DNA of 64,000 nucleotides from PALSA-505 sp036267135 (GTDB lineage Bacteria > Actinomycetota > Actinomycetes > Streptosporangiales > Streptosporangiaceae), in contig DATAWQ010000054.1 of the NCBI GenBank assembly GCA_036267135.1, positions 17,309-81,308 on the forward strand, written 5' to 3'. Under the pieces are notes generated by a model. That model ran no database searches and was not told where the DNA came from. It saw only the letters and a list, made by a program, of their open reading frames with translations. This document shows positions 48,731-57,265 of this stretch, piece by piece. The position numbers and the translations under genes were made by a program. How positions within the stretch are numbered: the stretch's first letter is position 1; every line of letters starts with the position of its first letter.

Positions 48731-50275
48731 ATGGCAATGACATCTTCCGCGGCATCGCCCGCGGCCCCCGACCCTCGCCGATGGCTGATCCTCGGCACCG
48801 TTGGCCTCGCCCAGCTCATGGTCGTGCTGGACATCACGATCGTGAACATCGCGCTGCCGTCCGCGCAGAAGGCCCTGGGCTTCACCACCGTGGACCGGCA
48901 GTGGGTGGTGACCGCGTACGCGCTCGCGTTCGGGAGCCTGCTGCTGGCCGGCGGGCGGCTCGGCGACCTGATCGGGCGCAAGATCACGTTCTTGACCGGC
49001 GCGCTCGGCTTCGCCGCCGCGTCGGCCGTCGGCGGCGCGGCCACCAGCTTCGGCATGCTGGTCGCGGCGCGCGCCTGCCAGGGGGCGTTCGGCGCGCTGC
49101 TCGCGCCCGCGGCGCTGTCGATCCTGTCCACGACGTTCAGCGACCCGAAAGAACGCGGCAAGGCGTTCGGCGTCTACGGCGCCATCGTGGGGGCCGGCGG
49201 CGCGATCGGCCTGGTGTTCGGCGGGATCCTGACCGAGTACCTGTCCTGGCGCTGGTGCCTGTACGTGAACCTGATCTTCGCCGGGCTGGCGGTCGCCGGT
49301 GCGGTGACGCTGCTGCGGCACCAGGCCTCGCGTAGCCGGTCCCGGCTGGACCTGCCCGGCGTCGCACTCGTCTCGGCCTCCATGTTCAGCCTGGTCTACG
49401 GGTTCTCCAACGCGGCCTCCCACAACTGGCACACGCCGTCCACCTACGGCTTCCTGGCCGCGGGCGTGGCGCTGCTCGCCGGGTTCGCGTTCTGGCAGTC
49501 CCGGTCGGCCAGCCCGCTGCTGCCGCCCCGGGTGGTGCTCGACCGCAACCGCGGCGGCGCCTACCTGGCGGTGCTGTTCGTCGGCGTGGGCATGTTCGGG
49601 ATCTTCTTGTTCCTCACCTACTATATGCAGCAGACCCTGGGGTACTCGCCCGTGGTCAGCGGCGTCGCCTTTCTGCCGGTGATCGCGATGGTGGTGCTGG
49701 GCGCCAACCTGTCCAACGTGGTGCTGCTGCCCAGGTTCGGCCCCAAGCCGCTGGTCACCGCCGGGATGCTGGTGGCCGCCGGTGCCCTGGTGTGGCTGAC
49801 CAGGATCGGGGTGCACTCGGGCTATGCGACTGCGGTGCTCGGCCCGCTGCTGCTGGCCGGCCTGGGGTTCGGCTGCACGATCGCGACGTCGATGAACACC
49901 GGCACGTTCGGGGTGGCGCCGCAGGACATGGGAGTGGCGTCGGCCACCCTCAACACCGGCCAGCAGATCGGCGGCTCGATCGGCACCTCGCTGCTCAACA
50001 CGATCTTCGCCAGCGCGGTGGCGCACTACCTGACCAGTCACCTGAGCCCGGCCACCCTGGTCCATGGGCGCCCGGCGCCGTCGCTGACCGCTATGTCGAT
50101 GATCCACGGCTACACCACCGGATTCTGGGTCGCGGCGGCCACCTTCGCCGTCGGCGCGGTCATCTGCGGCACGCTGTTCCGCTCCGGGCCGCTGCGGGCC
50201 TCCGGGGCCACGGCGGCGGCCCCGGCCGGGCCGGCCGTGCCGCGGCCCAGCGAGGCGCCGCCCGTCCGCATCTGA
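48731..50275 (+). CDS. DHA2-family MFS drug transporter (EmrB/QacA-like)
   Basis: A 514-residue protein with about 14 helices. The DHA2 marks are visible: LMVVLDITIVNIALPSAQ (helix 1), the loop motif GGRLGDLIGRK, and motif C-like GAIVGAGGAIGLVFGGILTE. C-terminal tail is Ala/Pro-rich. It is a proton-driven exporter of hydrophobic compounds. ATG at 48731. It lies divergently from a two-component pair. It has no adjacent TetR. Confidence 0.93.
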   Translation: MAMTSSAASPAAPDPRRWLILGTVGLAQLMVVLDITIVNIALPSAQKALGFTTVDRQWVVTAYALAFGSLLLAGGRLGDLIGRKITFLTGALGFAAASAVGGAATSFGMLVAARACQGAFGALLAPAALSILSTTFSDPKERGKAFGVYGAIVGAGGAIGLVFGGILTEYLSWRWCLYVNLIFAGLAVAGAVTLLRHQASRSRSRLDLPGVALVSASMFSLVYGFSNAASHNWHTPSTYGFLAAGVALLAGFAFWQSRSASPLLPPRVVLDRNRGGAYLAVLFVGVGMFGIFLFLTYYMQQTLGYSPVVSGVAFLPVIAMVVLGANLSNVVLLPRFGPKPLVTAGMLVAAGALVWLTRIGVHSGYATAVLGPLLLAGLGFGCTIATSMNTGTFGVAPQDMGVASATLNTGQQIGGSIGTSLLNTIFASAVAHYLTSHLSPATLVHGRPAPSLTAMSMIHGYTTGFWVAAATFAVGAVICGTLFRSGPLRASGATAAAPAGPAVPRPSEAPPVRI

Positions 50276-50410
50276 CCCCGCGGCAGCCGGTATCGCCCCA
50301 GGGCGCCGGGAGATGCTGGAAGACCGCGGCAGGCTGGGCCGCGTCCTGCTCACACCCTGACCGGCTCGGCCGGGCTGAGAGCGCCCGCCCCGCTGTGGGA
50401 GTCTGGCTCC

Positions 50411-51013
50411 ATGGACGTGACCCAGCTCATCTTGGACGATCACCATGAGCAGCGCCGGCTCTTCTCGATCCTGGAACAGATCGACCGGGGCGACACCGGC
50501 ACGCTGGCCGTGATCTGGGGGCGGCTGGCCACCTTCCTGGAAGTGCACGCCCAGGCCGAGGAGGAAATCTTCTACCCCGAACTGCTCAAGGTGGGCCGGC
50601 GCACCGGCCATCTGGGCACCGTCGAGGAAGAGACGCTGGACGCGATCAAAGACCACAACGAGATCAGGGACGCCGTCGTCGCGGTGGCCGATCACGAGGT
50701 CGGCAGCGACGGCTGGTACGACGCGGTGGCGGCGGCGAACGAGGCCAACGGCGACCACATGGCCGAGGAGGAACGCGAGGGCCTCACCGACTTCCGGCGG
50801 GAGGCGGCGCTGGCGCGGCGGCACGAGCTGGCGGTGGCGTTCGCCGCCTTCGAGGCGCGGCACTTCGGCGGCGTTCAGCCGGTGGACAAGGACCCGCAGG
50901 CTTATGTGCGGGAAGCCGAGGAAGCCACCGCCGACGAACCAGGCCCCGCGCCAGCCCCGGCCCAGGGGCCAGCGCCCGGCTCGCTGGGCATCGGCAGCCT
51001 GAAAGACGCCTAA
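50411..51013 (+). CDS. Hemerythrin HHE-domain protein
   Basis: A 200-residue protein with a single HHE cation-binding domain: ILDDHHEQRRLF (His pair), LEVHAQAEEEIFYPEL, IKDHNEIRDAV and GDHMAEEEREGL supply the His/Glu ligands of a di-iron centre. It closes with a Pro/Ala-rich tail (PGPAPAPAQGPAPG). Such proteins handle oxygen, nitric oxide or iron stress. It is 4 bp upstream of a GNAT gene and probably co-transcribed. Confidence 0.9.
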   Translation: MDVTQLILDDHHEQRRLFSILEQIDRGDTGTLAVIWGRLATFLEVHAQAEEEIFYPELLKVGRRTGHLGTVEEETLDAIKDHNEIRDAVVAVADHEVGSDGWYDAVAAANEANGDHMAEEEREGLTDFRREAALARRHELAVAFAAFEARHFGGVQPVDKDPQAYVREAEEATADEPGPAPAPAQGPAPGSLGIGSLKDA

Positions 51014-51017
51014 AACC

Positions 51018-51449
51018 GTGCGGTGGGACGGACCGGACGGCTACTGGGTGAGCGATGACCGGTCGCTACTTGACGTGCCGCGGGTGCACGCCTGGATCAG
51101 CGGCGAGAGCTACTGGGCGGCGGGCCGGCCGCAGGAGGTGATGGCCCGCTCGATCGAGCATTCCCTGTGCCTCGGGCTGTATGACCCCGGCGGCGCGCAG
51201 GCCGGCTTCGCCAGGTTCGTCACCGACCACGCCACGTTCGCCTGGCTGTGCGACGTGTTCGTGGACTCCGCCCACCGGGGCCGCGGCCTCGGCGTGTTCC
51301 TGGTGCAGACGGCCATCGGCCACCCGCAGGTCCGTGACGTGAGGCAACTCCTGATGGCCGACCCTGGCCGCCAGCTCTACCGGCAGCAGGGCTTCGGCCC
51401 TCTGATCAGCCCCGAACGCTGGATGGAACGCCCCGGCGCCACAGCCTGA
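51018..51449 (+). CDS. GNAT-family N-acetyltransferase
   Basis: A 143-residue acetyltransferase. GTG 51018 lies 4 bp after the hemerythrin stop. The GNAT core reads CLGLYDPGGAQAGFARFVTD, then strand 4 LCDVFVDSAHRGRGLGVFLV with the acetyl-CoA pyrophosphate loop RGRGLG, and the closing YRQQGFGPL. Single-domain; substrate unknown. Confidence 0.9.
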   Translation: MRWDGPDGYWVSDDRSLLDVPRVHAWISGESYWAAGRPQEVMARSIEHSLCLGLYDPGGAQAGFARFVTDHATFAWLCDVFVDSAHRGRGLGVFLVQTAIGHPQVRDVRQLLMADPGRQLYRQQGFGPLISPERWMERPGATA

Positions 51450-51450
51450 G

Positions 51451-51825
51451 TCAGCCGACCCGAGGCGCGACCTCGGTCGCTAGGCGCTCCATGGCCGCGC
51501 CGTCGAGCTGCCAGAACCGCGCGCCGCAGTCGACCCGGTCCTGGGTCCACAGCGCCCGCATCAGCGCCAGCCCCTCGCTGAACCTGGCCACGTAGGTGTC
51601 CGGATCGACGCCGAAGCCGCCGAACATGCGCCGCCCACCGGTCCCGACGCCCACCTCCAGCCGCCCCGGCTGAGCTGATCGAGCGTGCTCAGGCTCTTGG
51701 CCAGGTGCACGGGGCTGTGCAGCGTCGAGATCAGCACGGCGCAGCCGAGCCGCAGCCGCTCAGTACAGGCGGCCGCGTAGGCCGCAGACACCACGCCGGG
51801 GGCGTCTGGCAGGGTGTGGGGCATG
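51451..51825 (-). pseudogene. F420/luciferase-like (LLM) oxidoreductase remnant
   Basis: From ATG 51825 the frame reads SAAYAAACTERLRLGCAVL, HSPVHLAKSLSTLDQLSRG, an LLM core. At about 51665 one base is missing; the other frame continues LEVGVGTGGRRMFGGFGVD, YVARFSEGLALMRALWTQ and FWQLDGAAM, then ends ten codons later (ERLATEVAPRVG-stop). Both the N-terminal strands and roughly two thirds of the C-terminus are missing, so it is a frameshifted fragment. Confidence 0.75.
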
Positions 51826-52248
51826 GCGACTGACTCGAAGCACCGCTCGGTGACCATTGAGCGCACGGCCGGCGGCCGGTTCCTGGCCACCAATGCGAGG
51901 GATGGCCAGCTCAGCTTCGGCACCGGGGACGGCACCGACTTCACCCCGACCGAGCTGCTGCTGGCCGCCATCGGCGGCTGCACCGCGATCGACGTGGACA
52001 TCCTGACCTCACGCCGGGCCGAGCCCGAGTCGTTCGAGGTGGAGGTCGGCGCGGACAAGATCCGCGACACCAGCGGCAATCACCTCACCGGCATCGTGGT
52101 CACGTTCAGGCTCACCTTCCCCGAAGGCGACGACGGCGACGCGGCCCGCGCCCTGCTGCCCGACGCGGCGCGGAGGTCGCACGACCGGCTCTGCACGGTC
52201 GGCCGCACGGTCGAGCTGGGCACCCGGATCGAGACCAGGATCGGTTAG
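51823..52248 (+). CDS. OsmC-family peroxiredoxin-like protein
   Basis: A 141-residue OsmC/Ohr-fold protein. ATG 51823 is preferred over an upstream in-frame start three codons earlier. Typical segments are FTPTELLLAAIGGCTAIDVDIL with the first active Cys and SHDRLCTVGRTVELGT with the second. With both cysteines present it could reduce organic hydroperoxides using dithiols. It begins inside the dead LLM remnant, on the opposite strand. Confidence 0.9.
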   Translation: MATDSKHRSVTIERTAGGRFLATNARDGQLSFGTGDGTDFTPTELLLAAIGGCTAIDVDILTSRRAEPESFEVEVGADKIRDTSGNHLTGIVVTFRLTFPEGDDGDAARALLPDAARRSHDRLCTVGRTVELGTRIETRIG

Positions 52249-52252
52249 GCCC

Positions 52253-53029
52253 TCAGCCGGCGTGGCCGCGGCCTGAGTCCGCGCCCATCAGCAGCTCGAT
52301 GCCGTCCAGGATCCGGGACAGGCCGAACTGGCGGACGTCGTCCGGGTGCGGGCCGGGCGTCCCGGTGGCGGCCATGATGGCCGGGAAGCGGTCCGCCCTG
52401 GCCCTGATCAGCGGCGCGAGCACCGGGTCGAGGGTGTGATCGGCGGTCCACGGCTGGGACCCGGCCGCCCCCGGCGAGTGGGTGTTCCGCACGTGCCCGC
52501 TCAGCAGGACCGCGGCGTTCATCTGGTCGGCGCCGGGCAGGCCGGTGCCGGCGAACGCCGCGACCACCGCCTCGGACCAGCTGGCCTCGCGCGGGCCGAC
52601 CGGCCGTACGCCGGTGGTCGCGCCGGGAATCCACGGGTGGCGGTCCCAGGTCTCCCACATGAGCCTGGCCCAGGCCTCGGCCCGGCGGCGCCAGCCGCCC
52701 CCGATCGCGGACAGGTCGGGCGGCGGCCCGATGGCCTCCTCGATCATCACCGCCAGCAGCTCGGCCTTCCCGGCGACGTAGCGGTAGAGCGACATCTTGG
52801 TGTAGCCGAGTTCGCCCGCCACCCGCTGCATGGACACGGCGGCGATGCCGTTCGCATCGGCGATCCGCACGGCGGCGGCGGCGATGTCGCCGATCGTGAA
52901 GGCCGGCTTCGGCCCCCGGCCCGAGGGCTCGCGTTCTCCCCACAGCAGCTCGATCGTGCTGGCCCACCCCTCCCGGCCGTCGGTGGTGGTGGTGGTGGTG
53001 GTGTCCGTGTCGTTCACCGTGCTGGTCAT
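52253..53029 (-). CDS. TetR-family regulator (TetR_C_1 type)
   Basis: A 258-residue TetR with an extended N-terminus containing a Thr run. The HTH is AFTIGDIAAAAVRIADANG, SMQRVAGELGYTKMSLYRYVAGKAEL, and the C-terminal domain is TetR_C_1-like (WARLMWETWDRHPWIPG). ATG 53029 is given; a GTG at 53056 is also possible. It is divergent from a RibD-C reductase, and a nested symmetric operator spans the gap. It probably represses both genes. Confidence 0.9.
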   Translation of the reverse strand: MTSTVNDTDTTTTTTTDGREGWASTIELLWGEREPSGRGPKPAFTIGDIAAAAVRIADANGIAAVSMQRVAGELGYTKMSLYRYVAGKAELLAVMIEEAIGPPPDLSAIGGGWRRRAEAWARLMWETWDRHPWIPGATTGVRPVGPREASWSEAVVAAFAGTGLPGADQMNAAVLLSGHVRNTHSPGAAGSQPWTADHTLDPVLAPLIRARADRFPAIMAATGTPGPHPDDVRQFGLSRILDGIELLMGADSGRGHAG

Positions 53030-53066
53030 CGTCTGCCCGTCGATTCCGCTTGCCACCGATCCGAAA

Positions 53067-53117
53067 CTGTGTCTAACATAAACAGTGTCTCAGGGACACA
53101 GCGTCTACCGGACACAG
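53067..53117. promoter_or_regulatory. Nested double TetR operator
   Basis: Four half-sites: CTGTGTC (53067), CAGTGTC (53083), GACACAG (53095), GACACAG (53111). The outer and inner pairs share the same centre, 53092, and consecutive same-strand half-sites are 16 bp apart. It overlaps the start-proximal region of both divergent genes; the right end also carries CAGTATACC, a -10-like site. See the finding. Confidence 0.75.
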
Positions 53118-53138
53118 TATACCGCGAGGAGACCAGGC

Positions 53139-53684
53139 ATGGGCACGATCAAGGTTCATGAATTCATCACCGTGGACGGTGTCATCGAGGCACCGACCTG
53201 GACGTTCAGCTACGCCTTCGACCCGAGGATGGGCGAGGCCATCGGCGGCATCATGGGCTCGTGCCGCGCGATCCTGCTCGGCCGCCAGACCTTCGCCGAA
53301 TTCGCGCCGGCCTGGTCCAGCCGCCCCGACGACGAGCCCGGCGCCCCGTTCATGAACGAGACGGCCAAGTACGTGGTCTCCTCCGCGCCTGCCCTGCCCG
53401 CCGAGTGGAACAACTCCTCGGTGCTCGGCCGGTACGACGCCGCCGCCATCGGCGCGCTCAAGGACCGCACCGACGGCGGTATCTACGTCAGCGGCAGCGG
53501 CACGCTGGTCCGCGGACTGCTGGCCGACGGCCTGGTGGACGAGCTGCACCTGTTCGTCTTCCCGCTCACGCTGGGCCAGGGCAAGCGGCTGTTCCCCGAC
53601 GGCGGCCCGGCCGCCAAGCTGACCCTGGCCGCCAGCGAGGTCTACGACAACGGCGCGCTGCATCTCACCTACACCCCGGCCTGA
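53139..53684 (+). CDS. Dihydrofolate-reductase-fold (RibD C-terminal) protein
   Basis: A 181-residue reductase-like protein: IKVHEFITVDGVIEAP at the start, CRAILLGRQTFAEFAP, KYVVSSAPALPAEWNNS, then the nucleotide-binding GGIYVSGSGTLVRGLLADGLVDELHLFVFPLTLGQGKRLF. ATG 53139 follows GAGGAG; a longer version would include the operator. Such proteins occur widely next to TetR in actinobacteria; their substrates are unknown. NADPH use is expected from the family. Confidence 0.9.
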   Translation: MGTIKVHEFITVDGVIEAPTWTFSYAFDPRMGEAIGGIMGSCRAILLGRQTFAEFAPAWSSRPDDEPGAPFMNETAKYVVSSAPALPAEWNNSSVLGRYDAAAIGALKDRTDGGIYVSGSGTLVRGLLADGLVDELHLFVFPLTLGQGKRLFPDGGPAAKLTLAASEVYDNGALHLTYTPA

Positions 53685-53716
53685 CGGCGCCATGTTGGCG
53701 GCCCCTGTTCACAATC

Positions 53717-53740
53717 AATTGAATGAACGGCTGCGCGAGG
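53717..53740 (+). repeat. Dispersed repeat copy (TTGAATGAACGGCTGCGC)
   Basis: Matches the lhr copy over TGAACGGCTGCGC. It lies in the short gap between the reductase stop and the convergent LacI gene. Confidence 0.55.
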
Positions 53741-53771
53741 CGGGCGGATCGCCAGCCCACCCCTGCACGGC

Positions 53772-54794
53772 CTACACCGCCGGGGCGCCCGCCCCGGTCG
53801 ATTCCCTGATCACCAGGCGGCACGGCAGCCGCTCCAGGCCGTGCGAGGGCTCGCCGCCGATCTCGGCCAGCAGTTTGCGCGCCGCGAGCTGGCCCAGCTC
53901 GGTCAGGCACATGTCCACGGTGGTCAGCGGCGGGCGGCCGGTCTGCGCGAACACGTCCCAGTTGTCGTAGCCGACCAGCGCGATGTCATCGGGGATGCGG
54001 CGCCCGGCCTCGCGCAGCGCGTCCTGCACTCCCCTGGCGATCTGGTCGCTGCCGCAGAAGATCGCGTCGGTGTCCGGGTCGGCCCGCAGCACCGTGTGCG
54101 TGGCCTGGCGGCCCCACCCCTCGCTCCACTCGCCGTAGTGCACCTGGCCCGCCGCCAGCGGCAGCCCGGCCTCGTCGAGCACGCGCCGCACCCCGGCGGC
54201 CCGGTCCCGCGAGCACAGGAACCGCTCGGGCCCGGTCACGTGCGCGATCCTGGTGCGCCCGCTGGTGGCCAGGTGGGTGACCGCGAGCTCACCGCCGTGC
54301 TGGTCGTCCGGGATCAGCGACACGTCGCCGACGTCCTCGGACTGCGTCATCACGTACACCACGGGCACCGGCAGCGAGGCGGCGATGGGCGGCCTGGGGT
54401 CGGTGCGCCGGCCGGTCACGATGATGCCGTCGACCTTGCGGGACAGCAGCGTCCGCACGTAGTGCTGCTCCCTGATCGGATCGCCGCGGCCGTCGCACAG
54501 CAGGATCGACATCTCGCCCTTGCCGAGGCCGTCCTCGGCCCCCAGCATCACCGGGATGGTGAACCGGCCGAAGCTGTCGGTAGTGATCACGCCGACCGTG
54601 TAGCTGCGCCCGGACAGCAGCCCGCGGGCCAGCGGGCTCGGGCTGAAGCCGAGCTGACCGGCAGCGGCCAGCACCCGGTCCCTGGTCTGCTCCCGTAGCT
54701 GCCCCCGGCCGTTCAGCGCCTTGGAGACCGTGCCGATCGACACCCCCGCCAGCGCCGCTACGTCGGCGATGGTCACCGGACGGGTTTCCGCCAC
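53772..54794 (-). CDS. LacI-family regulator of the GH127/ABC operon
   Basis: A 340-residue repressor. The N-terminal LacI HTH is VTIADVAALAGVSIGTVSKALNG with hinge helix FSPSPLARGLLSG. The periplasmic-binding-like core has the usual VDGIIVTGRRTD, RAAGVRRVLDEAG, CGSDQIARGVQDALREAG and PPLTTVDM segments. GTG 54794 follows AGGAGAAAG. It is divergent from the sugar ABC/GH127 operon across an operator-bearing promoter (54870). The inducer is probably arabinose or an arabino-oligosaccharide, inferred from the operon. Confidence 0.93.
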   Translation of the reverse strand: MAETRPVTIADVAALAGVSIGTVSKALNGRGQLREQTRDRVLAAAGQLGFSPSPLARGLLSGRSYTVGVITTDSFGRFTIPVMLGAEDGLGKGEMSILLCDGRGDPIREQHYVRTLLSRKVDGIIVTGRRTDPRPPIAASLPVPVVYVMTQSEDVGDVSLIPDDQHGGELAVTHLATSGRTRIAHVTGPERFLCSRDRAAGVRRVLDEAGLPLAAGQVHYGEWSEGWGRQATHTVLRADPDTDAIFCGSDQIARGVQDALREAGRRIPDDIALVGYDNWDVFAQTGRPPLTTVDMCLTELGQLAARKLLAEIGGEPSHGLERLPCRLVIRESTGAGAPAV

Positions 54795-54869
54795 AGAAAT
54801 CCCTTTCTCCTGTTCACAAGTTTCCCCAGAGTACCCGTTCTTCCTGTCAGATCGTAGAAGGTGAGGGGG

Positions 54870-54929
54870 TTGACGGCCAGTGTCGTAGTTTCTAGGATTC
54901 TGTCACGGAAAAGGCTTTCCTATTTTCCG
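54870..54929 (+). promoter_or_regulatory. Promoter and operator of the GH127 operon
   Basis: TTGACG (54870-54875), 17-bp spacer, TAGGAT (54893-54898): a near-consensus sigma-70 promoter. Just after the expected start lie GGAAA-AGGC-TTTCC (54907-54920) and the wider CGGAAAA...TTTTCCG pair (54906-54912 and 54923-54929). These palindromes are good LacI-type sites; the assignment is inferred. Confidence 0.65.
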
Positions 54930-54955
54930 ACGACGCGTCCAGTAGCGAGGCGATC

Positions 54956-56275
54956 ATGAAAAGCAGTGGAATCCGGGTTCTGATCGCGGCGTTGTCGATC
55001 ACCGCGCTCAGCCTCACGGCGTGCAGTTCCGGTTCGGGCGGCGGTTCAACCAGCACCAAGGACTTCGGCGTCAACGCCACCGGCACGGTGCACTTCTGGG
55101 CGCGCCAGGCCACCGACAGCCAAGGCCTGGCCAAGACGCTGGTCAGGCAGTTCAACGCGACGCACAAGAACCTGAAGGTGGTGCTCCACCTCACCCCGCC
55201 GAACGACGACACCAGCCAGTTCGCCACCGCCATCAGGGCCGGATCCGTGCCCGACCTGGTCGGGCTCAACGACATCGACGTGCCCACGTTCTCGCACGAG
55301 AGCGCGCTGATGAACATCACCAAGTACGTGAACGCGCTGCCCTACAAGAGCGCGCTCAGCCCCGGCCACCTGCAGCTCGCCAGCTACAACGGCCAGTACT
55401 ACGGTGTGCCCGATCTCGCCGACCTGTCCGTGCTCTGGTACAACAAGACGCTGTTCCAGCGGGCCGGGCTCAACCCGAACGCCCCGCCCACCAGCTACGC
55501 GCAGATCGTCTCGGACGCGCAGAAGATCAGCGCGCTCGGCCACGGCATCTCCGGCTTCTCGTTCGCCGGCGACTGCCAGGGCTGCCTGGGCTTCACCATG
55601 CTCCCGTCGCTGTGGGCCGCGGGCCAGCACCTGATCAAGGGGCCGCTGGGCAACCAGACCGCGAATGTGTCCGCCGACGCGCCGCTGAAGACCATGCTGG
55701 CCGCCTACCACACCATGTGGGCCGGCCACCTGGTGCCGCTGGCCGACCAGACCCAGAACGGCCTGACCTGGGGCGCCGACTTCGAGGCCGGGAAGGTCGG
55801 CATCCTGCCTGGTGACTACGGGATCGCCGCGACGTTCAAGACCGCGGCGCAGAAGGCCGAATTCGCGGACGCGCCGCTCCCGGCCGTGAACGGCGGCAGT
55901 TACAGCACCTTCGACGGCGGCGACGACTTCGTGATCCCGGCCGGCGCGGCCAACGCGTCCGGCGCCTGGGAGTTCGTGAAGTGGGTGCTGGAGCCGCAGC
56001 AGCAGCGCGAGTACCCGCAGCTCGGCAACTCGCCGATCCGGACCGACGTGGTGAACGCCGCGTTCGCCGCGACGAATCCCTACGACGTGGTCGCGATCAA
56101 GGCGCTGGCCAAGGGCTCGGTGGAGTACACGCTGGCCTACGACGCGGTGTTCAACGAGCCCGGCTCACCCTGGTTCAAGATGTTCGAGGAGGCGGTGTAC
56201 AGCGGAAACCTCAACGCGGCCATCCAGCAGGGGCAGCCGGGTATCCAGGCCACGCTGTCCAGCGTGAAGAGCTGA
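54956..56275 (+). CDS. Extracellular solute-binding lipoprotein (sugar ABC importer)
   Basis: A 439-residue lipoprotein with lipobox LTACSS, lipidated Cys 23. It shows the group 1 (MalE-like) binding-protein pattern: TVHFWARQATDSQGLAKTLVRQF, DLVGLNDIDVPTF, YYGVPDLADLSVLWYNKTLF, GLTWGADFEAGKVGILPGD and WEFVKWVLEPQQQREY. It delivers sugar to the two permeases that follow; the ATPase subunit is not in the operon and is probably shared (MsiK-like). Likely ligand is a beta-L-arabinofuranoside oligosaccharide, inferred from the GH127 enzyme at 58167. Confidence 0.94.
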   Translation: MKSSGIRVLIAALSITALSLTACSSGSGGGSTSTKDFGVNATGTVHFWARQATDSQGLAKTLVRQFNATHKNLKVVLHLTPPNDDTSQFATAIRAGSVPDLVGLNDIDVPTFSHESALMNITKYVNALPYKSALSPGHLQLASYNGQYYGVPDLADLSVLWYNKTLFQRAGLNPNAPPTSYAQIVSDAQKISALGHGISGFSFAGDCQGCLGFTMLPSLWAAGQHLIKGPLGNQTANVSADAPLKTMLAAYHTMWAGHLVPLADQTQNGLTWGADFEAGKVGILPGDYGIAATFKTAAQKAEFADAPLPAVNGGSYSTFDGGDDFVIPAGAANASGAWEFVKWVLEPQQQREYPQLGNSPIRTDVVNAAFAATNPYDVVAIKALAKGSVEYTLAYDAVFNEPGSPWFKMFEEAVYSGNLNAAIQQGQPGIQATLSSVKS

Positions 56276-56287
56276 GCCCGCCTGCCG

Positions 56288-57265
56288 ATGAGCACGCTCA
56301 CGCAGGCCAGAGACTCAGCGCGGCGGACCCGGTTCGGGCTGGCCTGGGTCCGCCGGGGCCCGGCCGGGGCCCGGCGGGGCCCGGCCCGCACGGCCGAGGC
56401 GCGCCGCACCACGCGGGCCGGGCTGGCCCTGGTCAGCCCGGCGCTGTTGTTCGCGGGTGTGTTCACGCTGTTCCCGCTGGGATTCGGCATCTACATCTCG
56501 CTGACCAACTGGCCGCTCATCGGCCCGTACCACTTCATCGGGCTGTCCAACTACACGGCGCTCATCCACAACTCGGTGTTCCTGCAGTCGATCGTGTTCA
56601 CGCTGGAGTACACCGCGATCGTCACGATCCCGATCTTCGTGGTGGGTTACGCGCTGGCCGTGTTCGTCCGGTCCAACCGGCCGGGCACCTCGGTGTTCCG
56701 GACGCTGATCTTCATCCCGTACATCGTCGGCCTGGTGACCGAGAGCTACATGGCCGTGGTCGAGCTGCAGCCGGGCTCGGGCACGGCCAACTTCGTGCTG
56801 TCCAAGCTCGGCATCGTCAGCAACAGCACCGCCTGGCTGGTGCACACCGGCCTGGCCACGGTCGCCATCTGCGTGCTGGTGGTCTGGTTCGCCTCCGGCC
56901 TGACGATGATGCTGCTGATGGCCGGGATGCAGGCGATTCCCACCGAGCTGTACGAGTCGGCCAAGACCGACGGCGCGTCCTGGTGGATGGCCGAGCGGCG
57001 CATCACGCTGCCGCTGCTGCGCCGGTCGATCGCGCTGAGCCTGATCGTCTCGGTGGTCGGCTCGTTCCTGGCCTTCAACCAGTTCTTCATCCTGACCGAC
57101 GGCGGCCCGGGCACGAGCACGGAGAGCGTCGTCATGTCGATCTACAGCACCGCGTTCGCGCAGTTCAACGTCGGCCTGGCCAGCGCGATGTCGGTGGTGC
57201 TGGTGATCGTGGTCGGGCTGATCACCTTCGTCCAGTTCCGCTACCTGCAGGGGGACAGCGCATGA
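56288..57265 (+). CDS. Sugar ABC transporter permease (MalF type)
   Basis: A 325-residue permease with six helices and a basic, Arg-rich N-terminus. The EAA loop is about residues 215-245 (ELYESAKTDGASWWMAERRITLPLL), which contacts the ATPase. Helix 1 reads LALVSPALLFAGVFTLFPLGFGIYISLTNW, the usual MalF-like opening. It overlaps the next permease by 4 bp (ATGA at 57262). Confidence 0.94.
   Translation: MSTLTQARDSARRTRFGLAWVRRGPAGARRGPARTAEARRTTRAGLALVSPALLFAGVFTLFPLGFGIYISLTNWPLIGPYHFIGLSNYTALIHNSVFLQSIVFTLEYTAIVTIPIFVVGYALAVFVRSNRPGTSVFRTLIFIPYIVGLVTESYMAVVELQPGSGTANFVLSKLGIVSNSTAWLVHTGLATVAICVLVVWFASGLTMMLLMAGMQAIPTELYESAKTDGASWWMAERRITLPLLRRSIALSLIVSVVGSFLAFNQFFILTDGGPGTSTESVVMSIYSTAFAQFNVGLASAMSVVLVIVVGLITFVQFRYLQGDSA

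Noticed and set aside
48623..50863. 746-residue minus-strand ORF over DHA2 and hemerythrin genes
   Set aside because: His/Gln/Arg-rich shadow spanning two well-supported genes.
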